Assembly: GCA_027080125.1 (NCBI GenBank)
Contig: JALWSW010000048.1
Location: 1-8,094, forward strand
DNA length: 8,094 nucleotides
From: Campylobacterales bacterium
GTDB taxonomy: Bacteria; Campylobacterota_A; Desulfurellia; JAADFJ01
Reading direction: 5' to 3'
The notes under the pieces were generated by a model. The model saw only the letters and a list, made by a program, of their open reading frames with translations. It did no database searches and was not told the DNA's origin. The position numbers were made by a program, and so were the translations under genes. Below, one piece after another: positions 1-6,116 of this stretch (its first letter is position 1; each line of letters opens with the position of its first letter).

Positions 1-1196
1 TACTTCAATATCTCGCTGACAACACCTGCACCAACCGTTCTTCCGCCCTCTCTTATTGCAAAGCGGGTCTCTTTCTCAAGAGCAACAGGACTTATCAGCT
101 CAGCGGTCATCTCTACATTGTCTCCGGGCATAACCATCTCCACACCCTCAGGAAGCTCTATGCTGCCTGTAACATCGGTTGTTCTGACATAGAACTGAGG
201 ACGATATCCGGGGAAAAACGGTGTATGTCTTCCGCCCTCATCTTTTGTCAGGACATATACCTGAGCCTTAAACTTCGTATGAGGGGTAATCGAACCAGGT
301 TTTGCCAGCACCATTCCTCTTAATACCTCTTCCTTCTTTATTCCTCTCAAAAGAACACCTATATTATCACCTGCTCTTCCTTCGTCAAGTATCTTTCTGA
401 ACATCTCAAGGGATGTTGCAACGGTTTTCCTGGTAGGCTTAAATCCTACTATCTCAACCTCCTCTCCGGGCTTGAGAATGCCTCTTTCAACCCTTCCGGT
501 CACAACGGTACCTCTTCCTGAGATTGTGAAGATATCCTCAATCGGCATCAGGAAAGGCTTGTCTATGTCTCTTTTAGGCTCCGGAACATAGCTGTCAATT
601 GCATCCATAAGATCAAAGATAGCCTTGGTATGTTCGTTCTCCTGACCTTCAGGAGTCTCAAGGGCTTTAAGGGCTGAGCCTTTGATTATGGGAATCTCAT
701 CTCCGGGATAATCATAGCTGCTCAACAGCTCTCTTATCTCTTCCTCTACAAGCTCTACAAGCTCAGGATCATCAACCATATCGGTTTTATTGAGAAAGAT
801 TACCATTGCCGGAACGCCTACCTGCCTGGCAAGAAGAATATGCTCTCTTGTCTGAGGCATAGGACCGTCCGCAGCTGAGACCACAAGAATGGCTCCGTCC
901 ATCTGAGCGGCGCCGGTAATCATATTCTTGATATAATCGGCATGCCCCGGGCAGTCTATATGAGCATAGTGGCGTTTGTCGGTTTCATACTCAACATGAG
1001 CGGTGTTGATCGTAACACCTCTTTCCCTTTCCTCCGGTGCGTTGTCAATCTGGTCATACGCTTTAAACTCAGCCTGACCTTTCTGGGCAAGCAGCTTTGT
1101 TATAGCTGCGGTCAGTGTTGTCTTTCCGTGATCAACATGCCCGATAGTACCGATGTTAAGATGCGGTTTCGTTCTGATATATTTTTCCTTTGCCAT
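1..1196 (-). CDS. tuf: Translation elongation factor EF-Tu
   Basis: EF-Tu is the cytoplasmic GTPase that delivers aminoacyl-tRNA to the ribosomal A site. I translated 398 residues from ATG at 1196-1194; the protein ends VVSEILK and the first two bases of a TA- stop codon reach the window edge, so only one base is missing. All GTPase motifs are present: P-loop GHVDHGKT (residues 19-26), switch I RGVTIN with Thr62, DCPGH (81-85), NKTD (136-139) and GSALKAL (about 173-179). Domains 2 and 3 follow, including SGRGTVVTGRVERG and FYVRTTDVTGSIELPEG. Length is close to the family norm (394 in E. coli). A perfect AAGGAGGT Shine-Dalgarno lies at 1202-1209, 5 nt before the start. The gene sits 41 nt downstream of tRNA-Thr and is probably co-transcribed with the tRNAs. 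Nothing in the GTPase motifs looks abnormal. Confidence 0.98.
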   Translation of the reverse strand, partial: MAKEKYIRTKPHLNIGTIGHVDHGKTTLTAAITKLLAQKGQAEFKAYDQIDNAPEERERGVTINTAHVEYETDKRHYAHIDCPGHADYIKNMITGAAQMDGAILVVSAADGPMPQTREHILLARQVGVPAMVIFLNKTDMVDDPELVELVEEEIRELLSSYDYPGDEIPIIKGSALKALETPEGQENEHTKAIFDLMDAIDSYVPEPKRDIDKPFLMPIEDIFTISGRGTVVTGRVERGILKPGEEVEIVGFKPTRKTVATSLEMFRKILDEGRAGDNIGVLLRGIKKEEVLRGMVLAKPGSITPHTKFKAQVYVLTKDEGGRHTPFFPGYRPQFYVRTTDVTGSIELPEGVEMVMPGDNVEMTAELISPVALEKETRFAIREGGRTVGAGVVSEILK

Positions 1197-1221
1197 ATCT
1201 TACCTCCTTTATCTTGCCTGC

Positions 1222-1235
1222 AAAAAAAAATTTTT
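1222..1235 (-). other. A5T9 tract between tRNA-Thr and tuf
   Basis: Read on the minus strand, the tRNA-Thr CCA end is followed by TG, five A and then nine T, before the tuf ribosome binding site. The T run starts 7 nt after CCA. It could favour RNA polymerase slippage or pausing, or act as a weak terminator with the tRNA or an A/T hairpin in front of it. It also marks the likely tRNA/mRNA processing zone. No function can be shown from sequence alone. Confidence 0.35.
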
Positions 1236-1237
1236 CA

Positions 1238-1313
<76 letters not shown>

Positions 1314-1314
1314 T

Positions 1315-1390
1315 TGGAGCGGGAAACGGGGTTCGAACCCGCGACCCCAAGCTTGGAAGGCTTGTGCTCTACCAGCTGAGCTATTCCCGC
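1315..1390 (-). tRNA. glyT: tRNA-Gly(UCC)
   Basis: A full cloverleaf folds on the minus strand. The acceptor stem is GCGGGAA/UUCCCGC, the anticodon stem CAAGC/GCUUG holds loop CUUCCAA, giving anticodon UCC, and the T loop is a normal UUCGAAC. The discriminator is U and CCA is encoded at 1317-1315. Length is 76 nt with CCA. The gap to tRNA-Thr is one nucleotide (1314). The position matches glyT in the E. coli tufB operon. Confidence 0.97.
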
Positions 1391-1393
1391 GCC

Positions 1394-1478
1394 TGGTGGA
1401 GAGGGGAGGATTCGAACCTCCGAAGGCTCCGCCGGCAGATTTACAGTCTGCTCCCTTTGACCGCTCGGGAACCTCTCC
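1394..1478 (-). tRNA. tyrU: tRNA-Tyr(GUA)
   Basis: A class II cloverleaf folds on the minus strand. The acceptor stem is GGAGAGG/CCUCUCC, the anticodon stem GCAGA/UCUGC holds loop CUGUAAA, giving anticodon GUA, and the long variable arm contains a GGC-GGA-GCC mini-hairpin. The T arm is GGAGG-UUCGAAU-CCUCC. The discriminator is A and CCA is encoded at 1396-1394. Length is 85 nt with CCA. It is the first gene of the operon and lies 3 nt before tRNA-Gly. Confidence 0.97.
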
Positions 1479-1500
1479 ACACTCATTATGACGAAAAGTC

Positions 1501-1528
1501 AATATATCATCTAAAAAACAAATGTAAA
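1501..1528 (-). promoter_or_regulatory. Promoter of tRNA-Tyr-Gly-Thr-tuf operon
   Basis: On the minus strand a -35 box TTTACA (1528-1523) is followed after 16 nt by a -10 box TATATT (1506-1501). The hexamers match the sigma70 consensus at 5/6 and 4/6. The expected start lies about 15 nt upstream of the mature tRNA-Tyr 5' end, which suits a stable-RNA operon with a short leader removed by RNase P. The promoter begins only 20 nt after the stop codon of the preceding small membrane protein gene, with no visible terminator between them. Confidence 0.65.
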
Positions 1529-1547
1529 GACCAAAAATTAAACTTTT

Positions 1548-1802
1548 TCACGCTTTTTTTACTCTGATTCGCAGCACTCGATTATAAATAATTTTACCGG
1601 CTATCTGCCCTAAAACAGCCGTTATGAGAAAGATTGGAATATAATAATAACTGATGCCAAAAAATATCCGCTGCAAGGCAATAAAGGGAATAGGAAGATG
1701 GATATAGAGGAACCATTTAAATGAAAACTTTTTTTGCGGCGCCCGTAAATACCCGAATGGAACATCTATCGCAAAAGCAAATAACGCCAAATACCATACC
1801 AT
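1548..1802 (-). CDS. Small conserved-looking membrane protein, unknown function
   Basis: This 84-residue protein is strongly hydrophobic, with three probable membrane segments at about residues 2-18, 29-47 and 51-72, separated by short basic loops (RAPQKKFSFK) and ending in a basic tail RVLRIRVKKA. Positive-inside logic would put the first loop and the C-terminus in the cytoplasm. The segment DVPFGYLRA and the run FKWFLYIHLPIPF look like constrained motifs, and I have a general memory of similar short membrane proteins in other Gram-negatives, which I cannot verify. The ATG at 1802-1800 has no Shine-Dalgarno, and a promoter is placed so that the mRNA would start at or very near this ATG. It lies just upstream of the tRNA-tuf promoter on the same strand. 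It could also be a chance ORF, but its composition argues against that. Confidence 0.65.
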   Translation of the reverse strand: MVWYLALFAFAIDVPFGYLRAPQKKFSFKWFLYIHLPIPFIALQRIFFGISYYYIPIFLITAVLGQIAGKIIYNRVLRIRVKKA

Positions 1803-1808
1803 AACGCT

Positions 1809-1836
1809 AAAATATATTCTTTTAAAAAAGTGTCAA
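1809..1836 (-). promoter_or_regulatory. Promoter of the small membrane protein gene (leaderless)
   Basis: On the minus strand a perfect -35 box TTGACA (1836-1831) is separated by 16 nt from a -10 box TATTTT (1814-1809). Counting seven bases past the -10 box places +1 on the A of the ATG at 1802. Together with the absence of a Shine-Dalgarno sequence this predicts a leaderless transcript. A start a few bases away cannot be excluded. Confidence 0.5.
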
Positions 1837-1858
1837 GTCAATAAAAAGATAACTTGAC
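1832..1858. repeat. Inverted repeat GTCAAGT-N13-ACTTGAC, possible operator
   Basis: Perfect 7-bp arms lie at 1832-1838 and 1852-1858, with a 13-bp AT-rich spacer. The arm centres are 20 bp apart, about two helical turns, as expected for a dimeric regulator binding one face of the DNA. One arm overlaps the -35 box of the small membrane protein gene. A protein-binding role is inferred; a chance match is possible in sequence this AT-rich. Confidence 0.35.
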
Positions 1859-2017
1859 CTCCTTAATCATACAATAAAAATTTGTCACCGTTGCAAACCG
1901 TCTGGAAAACGAATCGTGAGAACTGCATATAAAATTGTTAAAGCATCTTTTTTCCTGTTGCGGGTAAATCTCACAAACAAATAACATCCTGCAAAATGAG
2001 CTAATGAGGTGATAAAA

Positions 2018-2113
2018 TTGTTATTACAACAAGAAAAACATTTTGAAAAAATTGAGACTGGGCTCTGGGCATCTTTACATAGCTTCACAAGGTATTATTA
2101 TATGCTTATCTAA
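2018..2113 (+). CDS. Possible 31-residue leader ORF upstream of asd
   Basis: A TTG codon at 2018-2020 is preceded by GAGGTGAT (2006-2013), an almost ideal Shine-Dalgarno, with GAGGTG ending 6 nt before it. The frame runs 31 codons to TAA at 2111-2113, and the peptide would end RYYYMLI. The stop lies 22 nt before the asd start. It has no recognisable family. Against it, a good asd promoter lies inside the ORF and there is no ATG start. It could be a leader peptide, a remnant or chance. Confidence 0.2.
   Translation: MLLQQEKHFEKIETGLWASLHSFTRYYYMLI
2074..2101 (+). promoter_or_regulatory. Probable promoter of the asd operon
   Basis: A -35 box TTTACA (2074-2079) and a -10 box TATTAT (2096-2101) are separated by 16 nt, each one base from consensus. 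The geometry and -35 box are the same as in the tRNA operon promoter. The predicted start is an A near 2108, giving a leader of about 28 nt that contains the asd Shine-Dalgarno. Confidence 0.55.
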
Positions 2114-2123
2114 TTTTTACAAC

Positions 2124-2127
2124 GAGG
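2124..2127 (+). promoter_or_regulatory. Ribosome binding site fixing the asd start
   Basis: GAGG lies 8 nt before the ATG at 2136. This decides against the upstream in-frame ATG at 2043, which has no ribosome binding site and would add 31 residues unlike any part of this family, ahead of the canonical MKKYNVAIAGATGAVG start. Confidence 0.7.
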
Positions 2128-2135
2128 ATGAGAAA

Positions 2136-3137
2136 ATGAAGAAATATAATGTTGCGATAGCAGGCGCCACCGGAGCGGTGGGACAAGAGATGCTAAAGAT
2201 TCTCGAGGAGAGAAATTTTCCTATTAAAGAGCTGAGGCTTTTGGCCTCCTCAAGATCAGCGGGAAAAACCGTAAATTTCAAAGGCAAAACATTCAGAATA
2301 GAGGAATTAAAAAAAGATTCGTTTAAAGATATTGACATAGCCCTGTTCTCAGCAGGCGCATCAAGAAGCAGAGAATTTGCACCCTCGGCGGTTGCATCAG
2401 GTGCGGTCGTGATAGACAACAGTTCAGCATTCAGAATGGATGAGGATGTGCCTCTTGTGGTGCCGGAGGTAAATCCGAAAGATGCCTTCGGTCACAACGG
2501 AATTATAGCAAATCCTAACTGTACCACGATAGTTATGATAATGGCGCTCAAACCGCTTTATGATTATTCAAGAATAAAACGAATCATAGTTTCAAGCTAT
2601 CAAGCCGCCTCAGGCGCAGGGCTAAAGGCTATGAACGAACTTTCCGAACAAGCGATAAGCTGGGCAGAAGGCAAAGAGATTGCCGTAGATAAGTTTCCGT
2701 ATCAGCTTTTGTTTAATGTTATTCCTCAGGTGGATATTTTTATGCCGAACCGCTACACCAAAGAAGAGATGAAGATGGTTAATGAAACAAGAAAGATGCT
2801 TCATGATTCGGAGATAAAAATCTCGGCGACATGCGTCAGGGTTCCGGTATTCAGGGCTCATTCGGAAGCTGTTACCGTTGAATTTGAAGACAAGATAACA
2901 CCGGAAAAGGCAACCGACCTTATAAACAATTTTCCGGGCGTAAAGATAACCGATAATATTGATAAGGCAGTCTATCCGATGCCTCTGTTTGCAGACGGAA
3001 AAGATGACTGCGAGGTAGGAAGAATCAGGCAGGATATAAACGGAGAAAACTGGCTTTCAATGTGGGTCGTAGGAGATCAGATAAGAAAAGGAGCCGCGCT
3101 TAATGCGGTTCAGATTGCCGAACTTTTGATAAGCTGA
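2136..3137 (+). CDS. asd: Aspartate-semialdehyde dehydrogenase
   Basis: This enzyme makes L-aspartate-4-semialdehyde from aspartyl-4-phosphate with NADPH in the cytoplasm. It is the branch-point step to lysine/diaminopimelate, threonine and methionine. From ATG 2136 it is 333 residues, the length of the shorter Gram-positive/Aquifex-type group rather than the ~367-residue E. coli type. It begins with the Rossmann motif GATGAVG (10-16). The substrate region contains DNSSAFR (94-100), the active-site motif NPNCTT has catalytic Cys129, SYQAASGAG follows (154-162, Gln156), and RVPVFRAHSE supplies the catalytic His242. The C-terminal NAD-binding helix region ends DQIRKGAALNAVQIAELL. Its stop codon TGA shares one base with the ATG of the next gene (TGATG), so it is the first gene of a four-gene operon. 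No lysine riboswitch is visible upstream. Confidence 0.96.
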   Translation: MKKYNVAIAGATGAVGQEMLKILEERNFPIKELRLLASSRSAGKTVNFKGKTFRIEELKKDSFKDIDIALFSAGASRSREFAPSAVASGAVVIDNSSAFRMDEDVPLVVPEVNPKDAFGHNGIIANPNCTTIVMIMALKPLYDYSRIKRIIVSSYQAASGAGLKAMNELSEQAISWAEGKEIAVDKFPYQLLFNVIPQVDIFMPNRYTKEEMKMVNETRKMLHDSEIKISATCVRVPVFRAHSEAVTVEFEDKITPEKATDLINNFPGVKITDNIDKAVYPMPLFADGKDDCEVGRIRQDINGENWLSMWVVGDQIRKGAALNAVQIAELLIS

Positions 3138-3439
3138 TGTTAAGCGAAACCGTAATCACAAAGAACAAAAACGGCAAACCGGAGGCAAGGAAACTGGTAA
3201 GCTACGGAAGATTTGTAATTTATGGTTATATCAATCCTGGTACTTTGGAAAATTCCTCAGATAAACAACGCATCTTTATGAAAACCGAAGACGGCGCAAT
3301 ATTGTCATATTTTATCATCCCGATAAAAGGAAAGCGTATGCTGATGATAGAGGCGGAAAACAACCCGGACAAGCAAATCTGGGACAGCTCAAATCAAAAG
3401 CCGGTTGAGCTTGAAAAACTTCTGGAGAGAAAATTATGA
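3137..3439 (+). CDS. Hypothetical 100-residue soluble protein
   Basis: I do not recognise this family. The protein is hydrophilic and basic at its N-terminus, has no cysteine, signal peptide or membrane segment, and shows alternating hydrophobic stretches at about 20-32, 45-50, 54-63 and 67-72 that suggest a small beta-rich fold, followed by a short charged C-terminal helix ELEKLLERKL. It starts on the asd stop (1-nt overlap) and ends with a 4-nt ATGA overlap with the membrane fusion protein gene, so translational coupling is likely and explains the lack of a Shine-Dalgarno before ATG 3137. A GGAGG at 3181-3185 lies 8 nt before an in-frame CTG, which is a less likely internal start. The position suggests a link to the efflux genes or to asd, but no function can be assigned. 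Confidence 0.8.
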   Translation: MLSETVITKNKNGKPEARKLVSYGRFVIYGYINPGTLENSSDKQRIFMKTEDGAILSYFIIPIKGKRMLMIEAENNPDKQIWDSSNQKPVELEKLLERKL

Positions 3440-4563
3440 GAAAAAGAATAGGCTTGTTTGTAGTTATTATACTAATTATAGTATCATTGATAGTTGGTTA
3501 CAGCTATATTCATCATAGAATGGTATATGCGGTTACAGATGCGGTATTTACCGAATCAGACAGTCTGAGTAATCTGGCATTTCAGCTTGTCGGCGGAAAG
3601 ATAATAAAGATGCCTTATGAAGAAGGGGATTATGTTAGAAAAGGAGAGATTCTTGCAGTACTTGATTCTACCGAGCTTGAAAATGCCAGAAAAAAAGCGT
3701 TATATAATCTTGGATCGCTTGAGAACAGACTCAATTCTCTGAAAACCGGGCTCTCAAGAACAAAAAAAGCAATTCGGATTAACAAAAATATTGCCCGACT
3801 TTCGGTCAGCTCGGTCGGCTTTCAAATTGCCTCAGCAAATGCTATGCTCAAAAGCAAAGAAGCTCTGCTTGAAAAACTTAAACGCGATTTTGCCAGGGCA
3901 AAAAATCTTTATATTCATCATGCCCTTTCAAAGGTAAAGTATCAGGATTCCCGCACCGCCCTGGTCTCTGCTGAAAACGAAATACTGTCACTGAAAAAAA
4001 AGATAACGGGATTAAAACTTAGTTTGCCGATCTCAAAACAAAAACTAAAAGCTGCCGCAAATGAGGCAAAACGCATAAAAGAGATAACATCTCAAATAGA
4101 AGCGGTAAATAACCAAATTAATGCCCTCAAAGAACAGATAAAATCGATAAATTACAGAATATCTCAAACTAAACTGATAAGTCCGTTTGACGGAGTCATA
4201 GCAAAAAAATATCAAAACGTCGGTTCGGTTGTTGCTCCGGGAACATTCATCTATTCAATAGTAAATCCAAAATCGATCTATATATATGCACTTCTTGAAG
4301 AGCAAAAACTAAAAGGCGTAAAAAAAGGCAATCCGGTAAATATCTCTATCGATGCGTATCCTGATAAGAAATACAAAGGGGTTGTGGAAGCGGTTCTTCC
4401 CACTACAGCTGCCAAATTTTCGCTTGTTCCAAGAGATATAGCCGCCGGAGAGTTTACGAAAGTCTCTCAACGGGTAGGTATAAGAATAAAGATTACCCAA
4501 GGGGATATATCCGCTCTTAAAGTGGGGCTCGGAGCAGAGGTGGAGATAAAACGCTCAAAATGA
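3436..4563 (+). CDS. EmrA-like HlyD-family membrane fusion protein
   Basis: This is the periplasmic adaptor of a tripartite efflux pump, joining an inner-membrane transporter to an outer-membrane channel. The 375 residues show a short cytoplasmic basic start and one membrane anchor (about 6-25). The first lipoyl half-motif is at about 48-78 (GGKIIKMPYEEGDYVRKGE). A long Lys/Leu-rich alpha-helical coiled-coil hairpin spans about 80-245, and the second lipoyl half is KLISPFDGVIAKKYQNVG (246-263). A beta-barrel region follows with NPVNISIDAYPDKKYKGVV, ending GLGAEVEIKRSK. This order and the uncleaved N-terminal anchor are typical of EmrA rather than lipoprotein AcrA types. GGAG at 3424-3427 lies 8 nt before the ATG. 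The gene overlaps both neighbours by 4 nt and directly precedes the MFS gene, which supports an EmrAB-type pair. Substrate is unknown. Confidence 0.93.
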   Translation: MRKRIGLFVVIILIIVSLIVGYSYIHHRMVYAVTDAVFTESDSLSNLAFQLVGGKIIKMPYEEGDYVRKGEILAVLDSTELENARKKALYNLGSLENRLNSLKTGLSRTKKAIRINKNIARLSVSSVGFQIASANAMLKSKEALLEKLKRDFARAKNLYIHHALSKVKYQDSRTALVSAENEILSLKKKITGLKLSLPISKQKLKAAANEAKRIKEITSQIEAVNNQINALKEQIKSINYRISQTKLISPFDGVIAKKYQNVGSVVAPGTFIYSIVNPKSIYIYALLEEQKLKGVKKGNPVNISIDAYPDKKYKGVVEAVLPTTAAKFSLVPRDIAAGEFTKVSQRVGIRIKITQGDISALKVGLGAEVEIKRSK

Positions 4564-6113
4564 GCGAACCGATTTACAAAACCGTCTCGAATGCACAGCG
4601 ATGGCTGATTACCATTGCGGTAATGGCAGGAACGTTTCTTGCAATACTGAATACGACAATTGTCAATGTCGTAATACCTCATATGATAGCTCCGCTTGGA
4701 ACCGACCTATACGGAATTCAATGGGTTATAACCGGTTATATGATGAGCGCGGCAGTCAGCCTTATGCTTGTTGATCATATGACAAAAAAATATGGCTATA
4801 AGATAATTTTTATCACCGGAATAGTGATATTTACCGTTGCAAGCATATTGTGCGGAACCAGCAAAACCCTTGAGACTATGGTAGCCTCACGTGTTCTTCA
4901 GGGCACAGCGGAGGCGATGATGGTGGCAACTGCGCAAACCATTATGTTTACCATATTTCCTCCTGAAAAAAGAGGGCTTGCAATGGGTATTTACGGGCTG
5001 GGCGTCAGTTTTGCTCCTGCAATAGGTCCGCTTTTGGGAGGATGGGTAACCGATAATCTCGGATGGCGTATGGTGTTTTTTATCGGGGTTCCTGTAGGCA
5101 TCATAGATTTGGCATTATCTCTGATATCGGTTCCGAAAATCGCCAACCCAAGCAAATCGGCAAAATTTAATTATGCAAGTTTCCTGTTTATATCATCCTT
5201 TACAGTCTCTCTTCTTCTGCTGCTTTCAAAAGGTCAGCAAAAAGGCTGGTTTCAGTCAAACTACATCGTTTCAATCTTCTTTTTAATGATTATCTTTCTT
5301 CTTCTTTATATTGCCTCAGAGCTCTATTCAAAGAACCGTTTAATCGATTTTTCCATCTACAAAATCCCCGAATACAGATACTCGATGCTGACGTTCTTTT
5401 TTGTCCTTGGATTTTCCCTGTATCAGATCTTCTTTCTCTCGCCGTTATATTTTGAGAATGTAAAACATCTTACAACCTTTCAGGCAGGACGCGACCTGTT
5501 TTTTATGGGAATCTTTATAGCATTGACCGCTCCTTTTGCCGGAGCAGTCTCAGATAAGATAGGAGCGCTCAAGGTATTGGGATTTTCATCAATAATATAT
5601 ATAATTACAACAATTTTTTTGATACCCCAGATGAATTACTATACCCCTGAGATTAATTCTATCGGTTATCTGATACCGATGGGAATAGCTATGGGAGCAT
5701 TCTTTGCGCCGGTGAGCATTCTTGCATTGCGAGACATGCCAGCAGATAAGATGGGAATAGCTGTTAATCTGCAGCAATATCTGAGATTTACCGGAGCATC
5801 GTTTGGAACCGCTGTTGCAACCAATACGCTTCAGTCAAATGCTGCGCTGCATTATGAGCTGATAGGCATCCAACAAAACTACGCTTATCTGAACAACTGG
5901 CTCAACGGAATAGCCAATCTTTTATCACCTGTTATGAATCATTTCCAAGCCGTCCTTAAAGCTCATATTCTGTTTGGAAAGATAAAAGAGCTTTTTGCGT
6001 TGTCATTCTCTTTTCAGCACAGCTTTCTGTATGCCGGATATTGGGGAATCTTCGGTCTTTCCTTCCTTATTCTGATTGCAATTCAGAAAAAACCGAAAAA
6101 GAAACCTTCCTGA
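4560..6113 (+). CDS. EmrB-like MFS (DHA2, 14-TMS) efflux transporter
   Basis: This proton-driven inner-membrane exporter belongs to the DHA2 drug:H+ antiporter family. It has 517 residues, normal for EmrB, with about 14 hydrophobic helices. Family motifs are visible: D1-type LNTTIVNVVIP in helix 1 (30-40), QWVITGYM (54-61), a degenerate motif A VDHMTKKYGYK (71-81), motif B RVLQGTAEAMM with Arg111, and motif C GLGVSFAPAIGPLLGG (146-161). The usual long loop before the last helix and a Lys-rich tail (KKPKKKPS) are also present. At residue 31 the acidic residue often seen in helix 1 of this family is Asn. The start overlaps the membrane fusion protein stop (ATGA), and a purine-rich AGAGGTGGAG lies rather far upstream (14 nt), so coupling is likely. 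No TolC-type gene is nearby. Substrate cannot be predicted. Confidence 0.94.
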   Translation: MSEPIYKTVSNAQRWLITIAVMAGTFLAILNTTIVNVVIPHMIAPLGTDLYGIQWVITGYMMSAAVSLMLVDHMTKKYGYKIIFITGIVIFTVASILCGTSKTLETMVASRVLQGTAEAMMVATAQTIMFTIFPPEKRGLAMGIYGLGVSFAPAIGPLLGGWVTDNLGWRMVFFIGVPVGIIDLALSLISVPKIANPSKSAKFNYASFLFISSFTVSLLLLLSKGQQKGWFQSNYIVSIFFLMIIFLLLYIASELYSKNRLIDFSIYKIPEYRYSMLTFFFVLGFSLYQIFFLSPLYFENVKHLTTFQAGRDLFFMGIFIALTAPFAGAVSDKIGALKVLGFSSIIYIITTIFLIPQMNYYTPEINSIGYLIPMGIAMGAFFAPVSILALRDMPADKMGIAVNLQQYLRFTGASFGTAVATNTLQSNAALHYELIGIQQNYAYLNNWLNGIANLLSPVMNHFQAVLKAHILFGKIKELFALSFSFQHSFLYAGYWGIFGLSFLILIAIQKKPKKKPS

Positions 6114-6116
6114 ATT
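6080..6116. repeat. Inverted repeat at the convergent gene ends
   Basis: AATTCAG at 6080-6086 and CTGAATT at 6110-6116 form 7-bp arms around 23 bases, spanning the MFS stop codon and touching the nadE stop. The stem is AT-rich and the loop large, so it is a poor terminator. It is recorded because nothing better separates the two converging genes. Confidence 0.25.

Larger units (their letters stand above)
1803..2135. other. Divergent intergenic region
   Basis: These 333 bases separate the minus-strand membrane protein gene from plus-strand asd and are clearly richer in A and T than the flanking genes. They hold the promoter of the small gene, an inverted repeat over that promoter, a possible short leader ORF and an asd promoter. 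From about 1861 to 2000 I see no convincing gene, RNA structure or riboswitch. I looked for lysine- and SAM-riboswitch core motifs because asd is a classic target, and found none. Confidence 0.6.

Noticed and set aside
1885..2088. 67-codon minus-strand ORF in the intergenic region
   Set aside because: It has no ribosome site, promoter or protein-like composition, and overlaps the asd promoter region.
1861..2135. Lysine or SAM riboswitch upstream of asd
   Set aside because: The conserved core motifs and nested helices are not visible, and the predicted 5' leader is only about 28 nt.
2043..2135. In-frame upstream ATG extending asd by 31 residues
   Set aside because: There is no ribosome site and the extension is unlike the family; GAGG before 2136 and the Rossmann start support the shorter form.
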